A stretch of 64,000 bases of DNA from assembly GCF_022605725.1 (NCBI RefSeq), contig NC_065552.1, positions 21,904,785 through 21,968,784 on the forward strand, in the 5' to 3' direction. The translations under genes and the position numbers were made by a program. The notes under the pieces were generated by a model that saw only the letters and a list, made by a program, of their open reading frames with translations, searched no databases and was not told the DNA's origin. This document shows, piece by piece, positions 11,458 through 22,833 of the stretch; position 1 is the first letter of the stretch; each line of letters opens with the position of its first letter. The stretch is from Anthonomus grandis grandis. Lineage: Eukaryota; Arthropoda; Insecta; Coleoptera; Curculionidae.

Positions 11458-11741
11458 TATAAGCAAACACAAAAAACAAAATACGACTTTTTGATTTTTG
11501 GTTAGTCACAATCCAGTAAAGATGTCACAAGTCAGTGGAGTTGTCTACAGTAAGTATGGAACGTGAAACATAATAAAACAGATTAAGGCAGTATATTGTT
11601 TATGCAATATTATATACTAATCGAGTTAAAACTAATTATCCTAATAAATATTTCATCCTAATGATCCAAAATATGTAAGTTTTATATTACTCTATAATTT
11701 TACTTTCAGCGAATAACATGATTTTAATTACGGGTCAGTAA
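11458..11741 (+). other. Candidate host exons carrying a start codon
   Basis: A pyrimidine tract plus AG ends at 11457, and an ATG follows at 11522 in good context. The frame MSQVSGVVY runs to a consensus donor GTAAGT at 11550. A second acceptor (TTTTACTTTCAG, ending 11709) begins an exon that joins in phase and reads NNMILITGQ to a TAA at 11739-11741. It could instead leave at a GT donor near 11734. Just downstream ATGTCTCAG at 11782-11790 is followed by GTAATT, a second MSQ start with a donor, which would fit alternative first exons. This rests on splice-site patterns alone, and no protein family is recognised. Confidence 0.3.
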
Positions 11742-12121
11742 ATAAAATAGGACTATAAAAAGCATATCATTTACTATCAAAATGTCTCAGGTAATTTAGC
11801 TTAGGTATTTTAAATATATTTAAGCAATAATTAAAATAATTTAAATTCAGCAATTTTCAAAAAGCTGAATAGACTTTTTAAAAATAAGATATTACCTACT
11901 AATATCCTCACCTTGAACAATTTGTTTTACAATGTCATGCTGGTCACAAAAAGAGAAGTCCTTAAAAAATTTTAATAAACCAACCAAAACTTTTTCTCTA
12001 AACTGACTAAATGACCATGGTTATCCAAAAATGTGTATAACTTAAGGTGGATTAAATCGATTCGAGAAATTAGTTTTTGAGAAGGAAATGTCAATTTGGA
12101 TGTGTCCTCATTTTCTTTAAA

Positions 12122-12394
12122 CTAAACAAATAGGGGTTGTGTTTCTATTCCATGTGATATCATTTCTAGTCCAGCATCCCATCTAAGTCGAACAGGATTA
12201 TTAGGGTTGTTAAAATCAGAACCAGAAAAGTATTTGGAGCAAACTCGATAATTGGTGACGTTTTTAGTCGGACTTACATGACAGATCTTTCTCCAAGATT
12301 TTTCTAAGGATGGATTCAAGGGAAGTTTAAAAAATCTAAGTTTTCGCTGAGTGTCTGGGCAATAATTTTTTAAAAAAAATTGAACACCCTGCAT
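12122..12394 (-). pseudogene. THAP-like zinc-finger domain fragment
   Basis: The 90-codon frame matches the THAP (C2CH) layout: FFKLPLNPSLEKSWRKIC at about 21-38, then RVCSKYFSGSDF at about 50-61, and a terminal hydrophobic block like the AVPT end. THAP domains bind DNA and occur in P-element transposases and host regulators. The first Cys pair is not properly formed (only NYCPDTQ is seen), and no transposase core follows, so this is probably a partial or decayed copy. The proposed Met is preceded by sequence like a transposon end (ACACCCTGCAT), so the true start is not known. Confidence 0.5.
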
Positions 12395-13379
12395 TTTAAA
12401 AACATCAGTATTTTATCTTAAACTATTTCTCTTTGGTTCCTATTCCTGCTAGAATCTAGAATTTTTAACCAGTTCAACGGGTATACCCTATAATGCAATT
12501 GTACCGGGTGGCCAATAAAAATGGACGTGGGCAATATCTAATGCCCTAATAATCGTAGCGCTTTGAAAAAAAAATTGTGATAAAAGTAGCTCAAGAAAAA
12601 TGCTAAAAAGTATTTTGGAGTTCATTGGTCAGCCGCTAGAGAATGCTACAGCTTCTTTAAATCTTAAACTTACATTTTTGCTAACATTACTTACTCAACC
12701 ATCTTTGAATTATTTGTACAATTTAAAGATGGAATAATATATTCGCTGCTCTATTTAAAATAAGCGTCCGGTATTATCAAAACTGTCAAATTATTGTAGT
12801 GTTGTGTCTATTGATTTATCTTTATTGATTTTGCATGGTGCCAAATTTTCAAAACTTTCCTATGCATAGTTTTCTCAAAATAAGCTAATTTGTTTTAACT
12901 TGGTTTAGTTAAACCCTGTATAAAAAAACGCAAACTCGTAACTATGCATACTAGTAACGAGCCAGCTTACATCTCGGATTTTCTAAAACAGTACTATAAG
13001 TTCGTTTCTTTAAAAAAAAATAATTTAAAACGAGTATATTTAGCCTGGCTATAGGCTAACATACTATAGGCATACAACAGGCTATATTATAAGCAAATAA
13101 GAATTAATGGCCATTTTTGTCATTTTTATTTTCGTATGGACAATTTTTTAAATAAATTTAGTTTAAAAAGTGATATCAAAATACCGTTTTCAGCACCAGT
13201 TTCTTTAGCTGTGTTCTCTGCTTTTAATGACTTAAAAAAATATATATAGTTACATTTAAGTATTTTAAAATATTTCGTTAGAAAGGGTAAGTAACGAGTC
13301 AACGCTCTCTAGCGGATTTTATAAAAAGTAATTTGACATTTTTTTTGGTACAAAAAACAAAGCAAATAAAGACTTTAAA
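12395..13379. other. Spacer with diverged transposon-end motifs
   Basis: No gene. TACCGGGTGGCC at about 12502 and AACCCTGTATA at 12913 resemble mariner termini but their arms do not match each other. CCGCTAGAGAATG near 12651 and its inverse CTCTCTAGCGG near 13306 hint at a weak TIR pair about 0.7 kb apart. Confidence 0.3.
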
Positions 13380-13870
13380 ACAAAATTAATAATATCGCCG
13401 ACGCGCATTCTGTTGGACTTCCTTGGACAAGTTGGACACCAGGTACATACACATTCCATACATTTCTCCAATCCTATCGAAACACCACTTGTTATTTAAT
13501 TAAAATAAATACATCCATAGCTCCATTAATTCTAACTAACCGAAGAAGCTTTTATCGTGCGCCCCTCATCCACGGTTAGCCCTAGCTCCCTTTCACCCAA
13601 CCCCCTCTGCTTTATCTGTAAACTCGAGTGGTTTCACATCGCATTACGTCACCCCAGCGTACCGTATCTGTCCCCTTATTCTGTCGCCGTAGCTGTCTGA
13701 CTCAGCCGCCATGTTGGACGCCATGCGGACCGTTCTTTGTTTTGGAGACGCCTTTGTGCAGCCACCGACACGAGGACGATGTTTAGGAGGCTCCGCTTTC
13801 CAGATGCGGCTGATGATAAGGACAGTGGCAGCTTGCTGGTAGTTGTTTCACAACAATTTAGTTGTAGGTG
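13380..13870 (+). promoter_or_regulatory. CpG-rich island, likely host promoter or first exon
   Basis: The most CpG- and GC-rich stretch of the window, clearly unlike the flanking repeats. It contains GCCGCCATGTT at 13705-13715, which on the minus strand exactly fits the YY1/PHO consensus AANATGGCGGC typical of promoters and 5' UTRs. An ATG at 13711 opens 43 codons to a TAG at 13840 and another frame is open from 13737 to 13937, but neither looks like a known protein. A host promoter or non-coding first exon is the likeliest reading. Confidence 0.4.
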
Positions 13871-14267
13871 TTATACTGCCGTAAAGGTTAAACCGACATC
13901 CGTTAATTTCTTAAAAAAACATGAATACATAGAATAAAACTGTTCACTGGACAAATAATTTGTCAATGCAAAGGGATATACAGTGCTTGCAACTTCTTCA
14001 CAATGATCGTGTAACACATCATTGTCAGCAGCATTGAAATGTCTACTAAACAGTTTCAAAAAAAAATTAAATCGGTTGACGTACCAGCGAATACTGAGGT
14101 AACATGTCTGGTAATAATAGTATTTTATCGACGTCATACTTTGGTATGTCAAGTGCGCGGCTATTCTACAGTATACATCATTATATTTATTATACATCAT
14201 TAGTTTATAGACTTGTAAAAAGTAAGGGTGTAAAAAGGTGTTTAAAAAAATAATCAGTTTACAGAAT

Positions 14268-14512
14268 TTATTTTATTAAGTGCTCAAAATGTGCTCCGTT
14301 ATTCGTAAGTCAATAATAAAGTCTGTTCACGAACATTGGTGTTTGTCCGCTAATATCTCGAATGTAGGAGTAATTCAATTCTTTAAATCATTAATATTTT
14401 TGGGTCTGGTTTTATAACCTTTGCTTGTTCAATATCCCCAAAGCAAGAAATCTAGTGGTGTTAAGTCTGGCGACCGTGCAGGCCATTCAATTTTGCCACG
14501 CCTGCCAATCTG
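14268..14512 (-). pseudogene. Mariner transposase, C-terminal part (split by a LINE)
   Basis: On the minus strand 14512-14400 encodes IGRRGKIEWPARSPDL and PLDFLLWGY, the third catalytic block of mariner transposases. The frame ends with NNGAHFEHLIK and a stop at 14268-14270. A stop follows LLWGY, and the middle is decayed. The N-terminal half lies at 16678-17020 beyond the inserted LINE. Downstream 14030-14200 matches 46375-46520 in reverse, so it is the TIR-proximal part of the same family. Confidence 0.75.
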
Positions 14513-14514
14513 CA

Positions 14515-16665
14515 TCCCTGAAAACTGTTCATGCTAAAGACGATGGAGAGGCTGATTGACCGGTACCTTAAGAAAAACATCCTGATCCAAAAACGACTGC
14601 ATGTGCAACAATACGCCTACCAGGTGGGCCAATCCACAGACCCGGCCTTACACCACCTCGTGAGTAAGGTGGAGAGTGCTCTGGGTAGTGGCAAGGCCTG
14701 CCTGGGTGCGTTTTTAGACATTGACGGGGCGTTTGACAACACCCCTTTCACAATAATTTGCCAAGCACTCGAGAGCCGCGGCTCAGAACCCCGTTTGGGG
14801 AGCTGGATAGAGGCCATGCTCTCGCAACGTCATATATCTGCCCCCTTTAACAGCGAGATTGTCAAAACGTTGGCGGCTAAAGGCTGCGCGCAGAGAGGAC
14901 TACTGTCCCCAAACTTGTGGTGCCTTGTAGTCGACAGCCTGATAAATCTTTTAAACAATGCTGGCCTTTACACACAGGCTTACGCTGACGATCTTGTATA
15001 CTTTGCCCGGAGAAAGACGCCGTCTTATTGCGGGGCCTTATGATGATGGCTCTGCGTATGGTGGACATATGGTGCCTCTCGGGGGTCTTAGGATTAACCT
15101 CAAAAAAGCTCCTACTATTCGCGAGGAGATGTAACTTTTGCACGCCCCCTGTTATATCTTTAGGTGGCGTGCAGCTGTATTACTCCAGGACAGTTCGATT
15201 TCTGGGAATCAAGTTAGATTCTTCCTGGTACTATCACGCACATACTAGAATCAAGAAGGCCACATGCGCGCTATGGGCTTGCAGGCGGGCTTTCGGCAAT
15301 ACCTAGGGTCTGTCCCCTAAGATCCTCCACTGGATCTACTGGCGAGTTGTGAGACCCCTTCTCACATACGGGGCTATCGTTTTATGGCCATGTACGGAGA
15401 AAGCGAAAATTCGTGCTCAACTGGACAGAGTCCAACGTCTTGCATGTCTCAGCATAACGGGTTCCCTGCGAACGGTGCCAACTAGAGCGCTTCAGACTCT
15501 GCTGAGCCTCAAACTGCACCTCGTTGTGCAGTTCGAGGGAATGAGGACTGCGCACAGGCTATACGTCCTCGACGAACTACATACTGGCGGGACTGGCGAC
15601 CGGTTATGCAAAAATCTGGTCACGGGCCGCACAGGAACATCCTCTCCTTCTGATGGGCAGTGACTGCACGGCTCCAGTGACATTGGACTGCAAGGAATTC
15701 GTGATGAACATTGCAGGCAGAGAGGAGTGGCAGCATTCCAACAGACCTATATTGCTAAATAGGGAGACCATCCAGTACACAGATGGCTCCAGAATGAATA
15801 ACAGAGTTGAATCAAGACTTTGTGGTCGCATCCCACATACCAGTAGGGCATACTCGCTGGGGAAGCACGTCACTATCTGCTAGACCCAAGTTTTCGCTGT
15901 ATTAATATGTGGACAGAAAATCCTAAGCTGCGAACACTGCAATACAGTCGTATCAATATGCTCGGACAACAGAGCTGCCATTAAGGCTAGCACGGCCGTA
16001 AAGGTAAGCTCCAAGCTCGTACTAGAGTGCATAAAAGTCCTGAAAAAACTGGTGCAGGTTGGCTGCAGGGCTCAGCTCGTCTGGGTATCTGGTCACGCAG
16101 GCCATGCAGGTAACGAGGAAGCGAACTCTCTTGCCAGACTGGGATCCGCGAATGTGCCGATGGAGCCGGAACCCATAATTGGTATCGCCAAATGCGTAGC
16201 GGTCGTCTCAATGAAGGGTCTGCTGGGCAAGTGGACCCTTCATTGACCGGAGATGAACTGAGTCCCCTGGTATGACAGACCAAAGCGCACATAGGTGGGC
16301 CCTCTACCAAAAATCTACTACGCCTAAAAAGACGCGAAATTCGGCTCGTGACAGATCTTTTAACCGGACACTGGCACTAAGGAAGCCATCTCCATACCAT
16401 CGGTAATGCGGACAATCCGGAATGCCGGTGGTGCTTGGAGAAGGATGAAACCGTTGACCACGTGGTCGGGGAGTGCCCAGCACTCACGTGCCGCAGGTTC
16501 AAATACTTGAGTAATACCCTCAGTGCACCGAGCAAATTTAAGTCCTTCAGGCCAGAGAGACTTATTGGTTTTTCTAAGGCCATCGGGCTCTGGTCCCCCC
16601 TATAGGGCATGACGGGTCCATCAGGAGACCTATATGCACGACTGCCTCTGGCAGCCCACTGTTTG
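14515..16665 (+). pseudogene. LINE with RT and RNase H, inserted in the mariner
   Basis: Plus-strand LINE, 5'-truncated inside the RT. 14531-15043 has QYAYQVGQSTDPALHHLV, LDIDGAFDNTPF, a drifted GCAQRGLLSPNLWC block and the catalytic YADDL. 15028-15306 and 15349-15663 give the thumb and linker. RNase H follows: YTDGSR near 15777, CSDNRAAIK near 15960 and GHAGHAGNEEANSLAR near 16093. The last Asp of the usual EEADSLA is Asn here, and the Glu position reads TQVFAV. A stop at 15882, frameshifts and these losses show it is dead. Presence of RNase H and the motif style suggest a LOA/I/R1-like clade, not resolved. Confidence 0.8.
16208..16246. repeat. Perfect 13-bp hairpin inside the RNase H region
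   Basis: TCAATGAAGGGTC at 16208-16220 is exactly inverted at 16234-16246 with a 13-nt loop. It falls where the LINE frame breaks (stop right after), consistent with a templated inversion that damaged the ORF. Confidence 0.6.
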
Positions 16666-16677
16666 ACCATTCAATTT

Positions 16678-17020
16678 AAGCCACTCTCGAACTGTCAAAG
16701 TGTAGTGCAGGGCAGCTCCATCTTGTTGGAAATACAAATTATTTTCGTTTAGTATCCCAACACCATTTTCATCCACTTGGTTTTTCAAAGAGTAAACGAT
16801 TAAAGTAAACATTGTATTTTCGAGAAAGTCTAAATAAATTTGTCCAGTTAGATTTAGTTACCATAAATTTCCTGCCCATACATTAATTTGTTTAGGATAC
16901 TGATAGTAGTAAAGTATGATCCTCTCGAAAAAGGTCTGGATTTTCAAAATCTTAGTATTTACAGTTATGTCGGTCTACCAATCCAATTAGACAAAAAGTT
17001 GAATTATCACAGATGTTCTT
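16678..17020 (-). pseudogene. Mariner transposase, N-terminal half of DDE core (split by LINE)
   Basis: Minus strand: ICDNSTFCLIGLVDRHNCKY at about 17010-16955 corresponds to the first catalytic block, FENPDLFREDHT follows, then VDENGVGILNENNLYFQQDGAALHY and REWL, containing the second Asp. Stops interrupt it near 16890-16965. Together with 14268-14512 it makes most of one transposase. The DNA-binding N-terminus is not recognisable beyond 17020. Confidence 0.7.
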
Positions 17021-17394
17021 CACTGAACAACCCTTTCCTTAGTACACTTTGAATTGCAATCATTCCTTACCAATTCTAGTACATATTTATGGCCAACGTT
17101 CTTGTCAAGATGTCTGACATTAATCCATTTATGTTAAAATAGTATATTATTCAATTATAGTATAGAAATTGCCAGCTTATTGAAGTGCGCGAAAAAAATA
17201 TTCTTTTTAAATTTTAACCATTTTACATATAATTTTTTAAAATTTCTTTATATTTATAGCGTCAAACTATTTTGTATTTAATACTCTTGTGTTTGATAGG
17301 TAAAGTTGGTTAAGAAATTTGCAAAAAGCAGTTAAAAGTTACTGGGTCGTCTACGACCCGTTGGACAAATATGTGATCTTCTTAACCTATTTTT
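17021..17394. other. Spacer with a short palindrome
   Basis: AT-rich with no gene. GGGTCGTCTACGACCC at 17343-17358 is a 7-bp stem with a 2-nt loop, the kind of palindrome found near piggyBac-like ends, but no paired terminus or TTAA duplication was confirmed. Confidence 0.35.
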
Positions 17395-18985
17395 AGGTAA
17401 ACAGCAATTGACAACAGCTGAGCTTCTGGTCGTAATAGAGAGATTAGATGAAAAGGATATCGTTCCAAATAGTGTCTATATCACTCCGCCAGACGATGAT
17501 GACGAAAGCGGCGAAGACATGGGAGGTAAAGAATGCGCTGATCCTAGTAGTCTCAACAATAAGCAGCTGCAGCAAAGTAAGCAGTACGTTGTAAGCATGT
17601 ACAAGTTTCGGGTAAATGATGAAGAAAATGAAGTGAGCAAGGTGCGTATAAGCCAAAAGAACGATAAAAGAAAGTAATGAAAAAGGTAGCAAGTGTGACA
17701 TACAAAAAATCCTAAAAAACATCACTCGACAGTGGGTGATTTACAAAATAATGATATAGTTACTCAGTTTATGGACTTTTTGCCTTTGCCATTGTCTAGT
17801 GAGGGCGACTCAATAGACTTTTAAGATTTTTTTTTGACTCGATATGTAATGAAGCATCTTTTGAAACATACTCTTTTACATGCAGCAAATAAGAATAGCA
17901 TACTGGAACTAGAAAACAACGAACTGTTTGTCTTTATTGCCATACTGTATTAGAGCAGGTATGTTCCTGTTCCGCGTTGACGTATGTTATGATAAAAAAA
18001 TGGTCAAACGGCATCCTCTTCTGACCAAGATAAAGTACTTGTTTCTATGGTATGCCCTGGATAGTTCATGCATGTCTATTCATGAGTCAATGATCTTATA
18101 TTTTGATAGAAATGGTTTTAAACCGTTTATACAGGGAAAACCTATTTATTTCGGTTATAAGGCTTGGGTTATTGCATTGAGCTCGGGGTATTGTATCAAC
18201 TTTGATGTATACCAGCGGCGAAATATATAACAAAATAAGGAGAATCTTAAGCTGTTACCAATTTTTCAAAACCATATTTGACGGTGCCAAGTTTTTCTGC
18301 TTTTTAGACAACTTTCTTAGCAATGCTTCACTTATAACTAGACTTACCGAAATGACAAATGTCGACTAAAACATTCTTCTCGAATGAAAAAGATAGGTGG
18401 TGTATGAAAGTTGTGTTGATTAGGAAGAGAATATGATATGTATGTGTAAGATGAAGGACAATACTGTCGTAACAATGTTGTCGAATGAGTATGGGGTCGA
18501 ACCCATACAAGCCAAACGATATTCAGCAAAAGAGAAAAAAAGATTGATATCAATCAACCAAATATTTTACATTTTTACAACAAATTCATGGGTGCTGTGC
18601 ACCATATATTGCGAATAAGAATATTGCGAAATATCGTATATCCTATATTCGAGAAACAAAGTGGTATTTATGGTATATTAAGTATATTTTAATTTGAGTG
18701 TTTGATGTCTCTATGAGTAGCGCTTGGATTTTGTAAAAAAAAATGGGAAAAAACTTGATAATTTGGAACAGCGGTCAAAGCGATTTTGCAAAAATATGGT
18801 AAGCCACCTCTATCCACAGGTGTTGGTGATGTATTGGGCCTCATTTCGTAAATCTTGTAGCACGCAAGCAAGGAAAATATTTGATATTGACCAACCAAAT
18901 AAGACGCAGATTTAATTTGTATAAAAATAAAACAATAACCGCCTATCAGCAATGTAAAAAGACAGACCACTAAGTAAAGTGTAAA
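17395..18985 (+). pseudogene. piggyBac-type (PGBD) transposase, inactive
   Basis: The acidic N-terminus (TTAELLVVIERLDEKD, then a DDDDESGED patch) opens at 17408. The DDE_Tnp_1_7 core is seen in 17928-18230: IHESMILYFDRNGF, QGKPIYFGYKAWV and GYCINFDVYQ. LDNFLSNAS follows near 18305, then TVVTMLSNEYGVEPIQ and KRYSAKEKKR near 18470-18540, FYNKFMGAVHH near 18580, and a C-terminal finger region RRFNLYKNKTITAYQQCKK near 18905. The first catalytic Asp (SIDESM in the family) is His, and the third (GVDRMD) reads AVHH. Frameshifts and stops are frequent. Cys residues of the finger are partly Tyr. Clearly non-functional. Confidence 0.85.
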
Positions 18986-19096
18986 TATTTTATTTTCTTT
19001 GTTGCCATTAGAGGAGCATATGGTTATTTATATCAAAATTAAAAGTATGTGGGGTCAAAAAAATTGAAGCCTACCTAGCCTGTTATACCTTATATA

Positions 19097-21003
19097 CAGT
19101 GACCGCCTAAAGTTCCGCCTAAATTCGATAAAAATTAGAGAGATGATTTTTTTTTAAACGCTCGGTCCCGTCGATTTTTATTTTAAGTTTCGCATTATTT
19201 TACATAAATTTTTGTATACAGGGTAAAACCAAAAAAAAGATATGATGTCATCGGCCATTTTTTTTTAATGGAATGCTATCATATTTTGATTGCATTTATG
19301 AAATATACGCAAAATTCCAAGCAAGTTTCGTATAACACACCTTATCTCAAAACCCAACTGTTTCAGAAATATTTACATTTAACCAACAAGAAAGCAAGTA
19401 AGTACGTCTATTTACAAAATGGAGGATAAAATGTTATAAACTGTGAAAACTCTTATTAATGTATCAAGTGTTCAAACTGATCCCTATTTACTTCTTGGCA
19501 GAAAGCAAGACGGTTTACAAACTCATGTAAAACACTATAAATTATTTCGGGTGATATACGTCTAATTTCATATTTAATTCTATTTTTCAAATCTTCTACT
19601 TTGTTTGGCTTTTCAATTTAAACTTTGCTTTTCAGGTACCCCCATAGAAAATAGTCGCAGTGCTTTAGGTCTGGTGACCTGGCCGGCCACTCTATTGGCC
19701 CTCTTCGTCCTATTCATCTTCCTGGGAACACTGTATCCAAGTGATTACGGACATCTCAAAAGAAATGTGGCGGTGGGCCGCCTTGCTGAAACCACAAATT
19801 ATTATCTGTCGGGACAGCAGGGTCTTGTTCGTCTGGGTATAGGGCAGCCAAAGCAGGGATAAGATCTTCTTAAAGAAAATTCAAATAGCGTTGTCCTGTT
19901 AAGTTTTTTTCGAAAAAGTATGGCCTTATTACTTTATTTTCCACGATGCCCAAACATTAATAGATTTACGGTACTGTGTATGAGCCTCAGTTGCCCAGTG
20001 TGGATTTGACACTGACCAGTATCGACAATTTTGCCGATTTACGACACCGTTTAAACAAAAAGTTGCTTCATCCGAAAACAAAACTCGTAACATAAACTGA
20101 CGGTTATTATTGCAAATGTTGATCATTTGCTCGCAAAATTGGTTTCTTCGATCAGGATCGTCCTTATTTAATTCGTGTATTAGTCTAATTTTATAAGGGT
20201 GGTATTCATTTGCTTTTAAGATGCGCCTTACTGACGTTCTGCCTATATTATTATCAAATGAAATTTGTGAAGTTGCATTGTCTGGATTTTCTTCGACGGA
20301 GAGCAGAACTCTTAATTTTGTTTCTTCAGAAATTTTTGGACGACCTGATCTTGGCAAATCACTAACATGACCCGAAGTCATGAATTTGTGTTCTATTCTA
20401 CTAACTGTTGACTGAGAAATAGGATGGTTTGGGTATTTGGCATTAAACAGTTCAATTACTTCTTTTTGCATGTGCACTTGATCCCCGTACCCTACCATCA
20501 TCAAAATTTCAATTCGTTGGGTTTTCGTTAAATTAGCCATAATGTATTCTGATAAAAACTATTAATTTTCGAACTGACAGTGACATTCGAAAATGGAGAT
20601 TCTTTACAAGTGCAACCATGGAAATAGAAACAATTGGCAGTGTTTATAACATTATTTTTATCCTCGATTTTACCTTAATTTCTAAATAGACGTACTTACT
20701 TGTTTTCTTGTTATTTAAATGTGAATATTTTGAAAACAGTTAAGTTTTGAGATAAGGTGTGTTATACGAAATTTGCTTGGAATTTCGCCTATATTTCATA
20801 AATGCAATAAAAAATATGGCATTCCATTTAAAAAAATGACCGATGACGTCATATGTTTTTTTTTGTTCCACCCTGTATACAAAAATTTATGTGAAATAAT
20901 GCGAAACTTAAAATAAAAATCGACGGGTCCGAGTGTTTTCTCTTCTCAAAAAATCATGTCTCTAATTTTTATCGAATTTATGCGGAACTTTAAGCGGTCA
21001 CTG
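19097..21003 (-). mobile_element. Mariner-type element with about 320-bp TIRs
   Basis: Flanked by TA at 19095-19096 and 21004-21005. Both ends read CAGTGACCGC(C/T)TAAAGTTCCGC inward. The arms 19097-19420 and about 20690-21003 match in reverse with small gaps and substitutions. The right arm contains the CRE palindrome TGACGTCA at 20844, where the left reads TGATGTCA. It carries one broken transposase. Confidence 0.85.
19456..20540 (-). pseudogene. Mariner transposase with lost catalytic Asp
   Basis: The first 200 codons are open (20540-19929): N-terminal DNA-binding part with QKEVIELFNAKYPNHPISQS and SGRPKISEETKLRVL, then LFSDEATFCLNGVVNRQNC holding the first Asp. After a frameshift at about 19945 the frame continues with ENKVIRPYFFEKNLTGQRY, then FQQGGPPPHFF, where the second catalytic Asp is Gly. 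The third block is WPARSPDLKHCDYFLWGYLKSKV, and the frame ends QFEHLIH at 19456. Several in-frame stops are present. The loss of Asp plus the frameshift make it inactive. Confidence 0.85.
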
Positions 21004-21005
21004 TA

Positions 21006-22745
21006 TAATCGCATATAACAAATTTCGAATAAAAAAGTTAATTTTATTTTCACTAAATTAACTACCTTAATTAATAAACATGCACCTCTTAAAATAATAA
21101 AACAAGTTGGTTCTAAACCATACTGTCCGTCGTTTACTGATAATCTGAAATTATTAAAAAGACTAAGAAATGATGCACTAAATCGATTTCGCCTCACACG
21201 TTTGCCTCAACATTGGGAATATTACAGACAGCTTCGTAATACTTTTACAACAGCATATCGCGCAGAAAAAAAAGCATACCTAAATATAAAATTCCAAAGT
21301 TGTAACTCTAGACAAAAGTGGGCTGAAATAAAAAAAAAATGTTGTGAATAGAAAACTAAATTTACTTCGCGCTCATTTAAAAAAACCTAACGAGATCAAT
21401 TCTTATCTTGTTAGCACAACAAATTGAAACTCTGTTCCTAACAAAGACCTTTTAAAATTTTATAAGAATAATAAAAAAGTCATCAGGAATATTATTTCAC
21501 TGAGGTAAGAGAGGTTACAATTTCCAATATTGTGCTTGGGATGAAATCTAAGGCTTCCAGAAGCGATGATATTAACAGTTTTGCCAGAAAAGCAGTCAGG
21601 ATTTCGACGTGGACATAGTTGTACAACTGCGTTGGCTGAGATTACAGACCGTATTTATGGGGAATTGGATAACAGCGAGCGTTCTGGTACTTCTAGATTA
21701 TTCACGAGCTTTTGACTTGTTAAATCATGATGTTTTGTTGAGTATTTTGGTTTATATTAGTTTTCGGTTTAATGCCCAATCTATGATTCAATCTTTTCTA
21801 AGTAACAGGATGCAGAGGGTATTAGTTGATGGGTACTCTGAGGTAATGACTTTACACTCAGGTGTCCCACAGGGAAGTGTCTTGGGCCCCCTTCTTTTTA
21901 CAATTTACACATCTAATTTTATTAAGTCTATTCGCCATTATGATTATCATTTATATGCCGACGACACTCAAATTTTATACTCTTTTAAGCCAGAAAATCC
22001 GACAGAGGCTAACCTTATAATAAATGCGGATCTTCGGGCGCTTTGTGAGATGTCAGAGGGTCACATGCTGAGGTTGAACCCCTTGAAATCGGTGGCTTTG
22101 TTATGTTGTAATGACAAACTACGTGAATATATCTTGGGTCAGTTGGATCTAAGTATCGAAAACGCTAATATTTCTTTTAAAAATTCCTCTAAAAACCTGG
22201 GTTTAATTTGTGACACTAAGCTTTAATTTACCGAACACATAGCAGCTTATATTAAAAAATTCTACTGCGCCCTTAAATCTCTTTTTCCTCATAGGCATTA
22301 CTTAGAAAAGAAAACCAAAATTGAACTACGTGACGCACTCGTACTATCACACTTTAACTTCGTGCATAGTGTTTATGGTCCTTTTCTGGATACAACACAA
22401 GCCCGGAAAGTGCAAAAGGTTCAAAACTCATGCATAGGTTTTATATGTGGCATAAGACGTGGACAACACGTATCACATAAGCTCAAAGAACAGCTGGTTG
22501 TCAATGTTCAATAGGCGTGTACTGCACTCGGCTTGTCTGTTTTATAACATCATTAAATTCCAGTGTCCCATCTATCTCTGTAGGAAAATTGTTTACAGAA
22601 CTGATGTTCATAATATAAATATACGTAGAAAGCACATCCTTACGATTCCCAAGCACAATAAGGAACTTTTTAAAAGAGGATTCTCTTATAACATAGCGTC
22701 AACCGTAAATAAATTTCAAGTTTCAAGTTACTCATTTTAACACAT
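21006..22745 (+). pseudogene. LINE with RT, 5'-truncated and internally deleted
   Basis: Begins just outside the mariner terminus. 21030-21360 encodes the endonuclease/RT linker (TTLINKHAPLKIIK, YYRQLRNTFTTAYRAEKKAYL). After MKSKASRSDDIN near 21570 the region holding the first RT motifs is missing. The frame resumes at KQSGFRRGHSCTTALAEITD near 21595, and a frameshift leads into 21609-22226 with LLDYSRAFDLLNHDVLL, GVPQGSVLGPLL and the catalytic YADDTQI. The C-terminal region continues to 22740. Same clade as the copy at 62656-64000. Inactive because of the deletion, frameshifts and a stop at 22224. Confidence 0.8.
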
Positions 22746-22833
22746 CTTTATCCTGTTTCAAAAGAAGGATCAGACAGCAGCTTCTCCATGAGTGAGGTTT
22801 TATGGGCGTTTATATAGAAAATGAGATATTATA

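Noticed and set aside
13871..14200. 109-codon minus frame next to the CpG island
   Set aside because: It spans the TIR-proximal DNA of the split mariner (matched at 46375-46520, where the frame is not kept), so it is not a gene.
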